Position numbers and translations under genes: made by a program | The notes under the pieces: model-generated | What the model saw: only the letters and a program-made list of their open reading frames with translations | Database searches by the model: none | What the model was told of the DNA's origin: nothing | Part shown: piece by piece, positions 5,702-5,940 of the stretch | Numbering within the stretch: the stretch's first letter is position 1 | Layout of the letters: each line of letters begins with the position of its first letter | From: Candidatus Acetothermia bacterium | GTDB lineage: Bacteria; Bipolaricaulota; Bipolaricaulia; Bipolaricaulales; Bipolaricaulaceae | Reading direction: 5' to 3' | DNA: 5,940 nt | NCBI GenBank assembly: GCA_011057175.1 | Contig: DSBZ01000030.1 | Location: 1-5,940 of the forward strand

Positions 5702-5736
5702 CGTCGCACGTGGGTTGCGACGCTCGCAAGCCACGT
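5702..5736 (-). other. Overlapping, mutually exclusive hairpins between tRNA-Pro and the glycosyltransferase
   Basis: One stem pairs ACGTGG (5708-5713) with CCACGT (5731-5736) and TTGCGA (5715-5720) with TCGCAA (5724-5729), giving 12 pairs with one G-G mismatch and a 3-nt loop. A second stem pairs CGTCGCA (5702-5708) with TGCGACG (5716-5722). It uses the same bases, so both cannot form. A third pairing, GACGCT (5719-5724) with AGCGTC (5740-5745), competes with both. No U-run follows on either strand. It could be an attenuator, processing site or DNA operator; which one is unknown. Confidence 0.45.
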
Positions 5737-5741
5737 TCTAG

Positions 5742-5762
5742 CGTCAGGCTTTGTGCCCGACG
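5742..5762 (-). other. Short hairpin immediately 3' of the tRNA
   Basis: CGTC (5742-5745) pairs with GACG (5759-5762) and GGC (5747-5749) with GCC (5755-5757), with one A-C mismatch and a 5-nt loop. It begins 4 nt after the encoded CCA. It may mark tRNA 3' processing or pausing. It lacks a U-tract, so I do not call it a terminator. Confidence 0.3.
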
Positions 5763-5766
5763 ACAG

Positions 5767-5843
5767 TGGTCGGAGCGAGCGGATTTGAACCGCTGACCCC
5801 TGGCCCCCCATGCCAGTGCGCTACCAGGCTGCGCTACGCTCCG
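5767..5843 (-). tRNA. tRNA-Pro, anticodon GGG, CCA encoded
   Basis: The minus strand folds into a complete 77-nt cloverleaf. The acceptor CGGAGCG pairs with CGCTCCG, and the D stem is GCGC/GCGC with loop AGCCTGGTA. The anticodon stem is CTGGC/GCCAG with loop ATGGGGG, so the anticodon is GGG (5807-5809) preceded by U33 and followed by G37. The variable loop is GGGTC, and the T stem AGCGG/CCGCT has loop TTCAAAT. The discriminator is A73 and CCA is encoded (5767-5769). The C1-G72 pair, A73 and G35-G36 are the known bacterial tRNA-Pro identity elements. It reads CCC and CCU codons. It has its own promoter upstream, and the glycosyltransferase starts 79 nt downstream, possibly on the same transcript. 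Confidence 0.97.
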
Positions 5844-5852
5844 CCGCAGCAA

Positions 5853-5881
5853 ATACTATCGCCCCGTTCCTCCCCCGCCAA
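5853..5881 (-). promoter_or_regulatory. Promoter of tRNA-Pro
   Basis: On the minus strand TTGGCG (5876-5881) and TAGTAT (5853-5858) are spaced by exactly 17 nt, each with 4 of 6 consensus matches. The predicted start near 5846 is about 3 nt before the mature tRNA 5' end, a sensible position. The -10 lies in a short AT-rich island. No stringent-type GC discriminator was evaluated. Confidence 0.55.
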
Positions 5882-5940
5882 CCCTCGACCCGGATGCTCT
5901 GAGCTGCCATCGTCATCGCTCTCCCCCACCGCAGTCGGAA

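Noticed and set aside
4325..5734. Long minus-strand frame (469 codons) through the glycosyltransferase and into DUF3795
   Set aside because: It is Arg/Pro/Gly-rich out-of-frame translation of the glycosyltransferase. Only its short 4603-4726 part has protein-like (DUF454) content, which is annotated separately.
5689..5811. Upstream ATG at 5811 as glycosyltransferase start
   Set aside because: It lies inside the tRNA-Pro anticodon region; the added 41 residues have no family counterpart, while ATG 5688 begins the conserved first strand.
5844..5940. 31-codon minus-strand ORF with a GGGGGAG upstream at the right edge
   Set aside because: It ends inside the tRNA D-loop, covers the tRNA promoter and has no protein-like features. 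Apart from that promoter I see nothing in this stretch.
1..5940. CRISPR array, insertion sequence, attachment site or phage genes
   Set aside because: No regularly spaced direct repeats, transposase or integrase motifs were found. The tRNA has no partial duplicate of its 3' end elsewhere in the window that I could see.

Overview
The window is high-GC (roughly two-thirds G+C) bacterial chromosome. The bacterial signs are a diguanylate cyclase, a class II (GlpX-type) fructose-1,6-bisphosphatase, a DUF3795 protein, and a bacterial-type tRNA-Pro whose CCA end is encoded. No phage, insertion-sequence or CRISPR signal was seen. I cannot place it in a named lineage. Several proteins are divergent enough to suggest a poorly sampled or uncultured group.

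Layout. (1) Positions 1-515, minus strand: the N-terminal 171 codons of an unrecognised membrane protein that runs off the left edge. (2) 516-711: a divergent intergenic region with a good sigma70-like promoter (672-701) and a small dyad just before the next gene. (3) 712-2154, plus: a GAF-PAS-GGDEF diguanylate cyclase. (4) 2221-3096, plus: a secreted C39-like papain-fold cysteine peptidase. (5) 3173-4156, plus: GlpX, followed after 8 nt by (6) 4165-4566, plus: a cysteine-rich DUF3795 protein, probably in one operon with GlpX. (7) 4563-4726, minus: the C-terminal half of a DUF454/YbaN-type membrane protein, with no start and one frameshift. (8) 4720-5688, minus: a GT28/MGDG-synthase-like glycosyltransferase that appears to lack about 55 internal residues. 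(9) 5689-5766: a spacer full of inverted repeats. (10) 5767-5843, minus: tRNA-Pro(GGG) with its own promoter at 5853-5881.

How they fit together. The plus-strand genes cover c-di-GMP signalling, an exported peptidase, gluconeogenesis and a metal-binding accessory protein. Only glpX and DUF3795 are spaced tightly enough to call an operon with some confidence. The minus-strand block appears to read from tRNA-Pro into the glycosyltransferase and then the DUF454 remnant. That block carries three apparent lesions: an internal deletion, an N-terminal loss and a 1-nt frameshift. It is either decaying, rearranged by deletion, or contains assembly errors. I see no convincing new defence or mobile system. 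The most interesting items are the shortened glycosyltransferase with the gene remnant beside it, the switch-like hairpins after the tRNA, and the apparently leaderless promoter of the cyclase.
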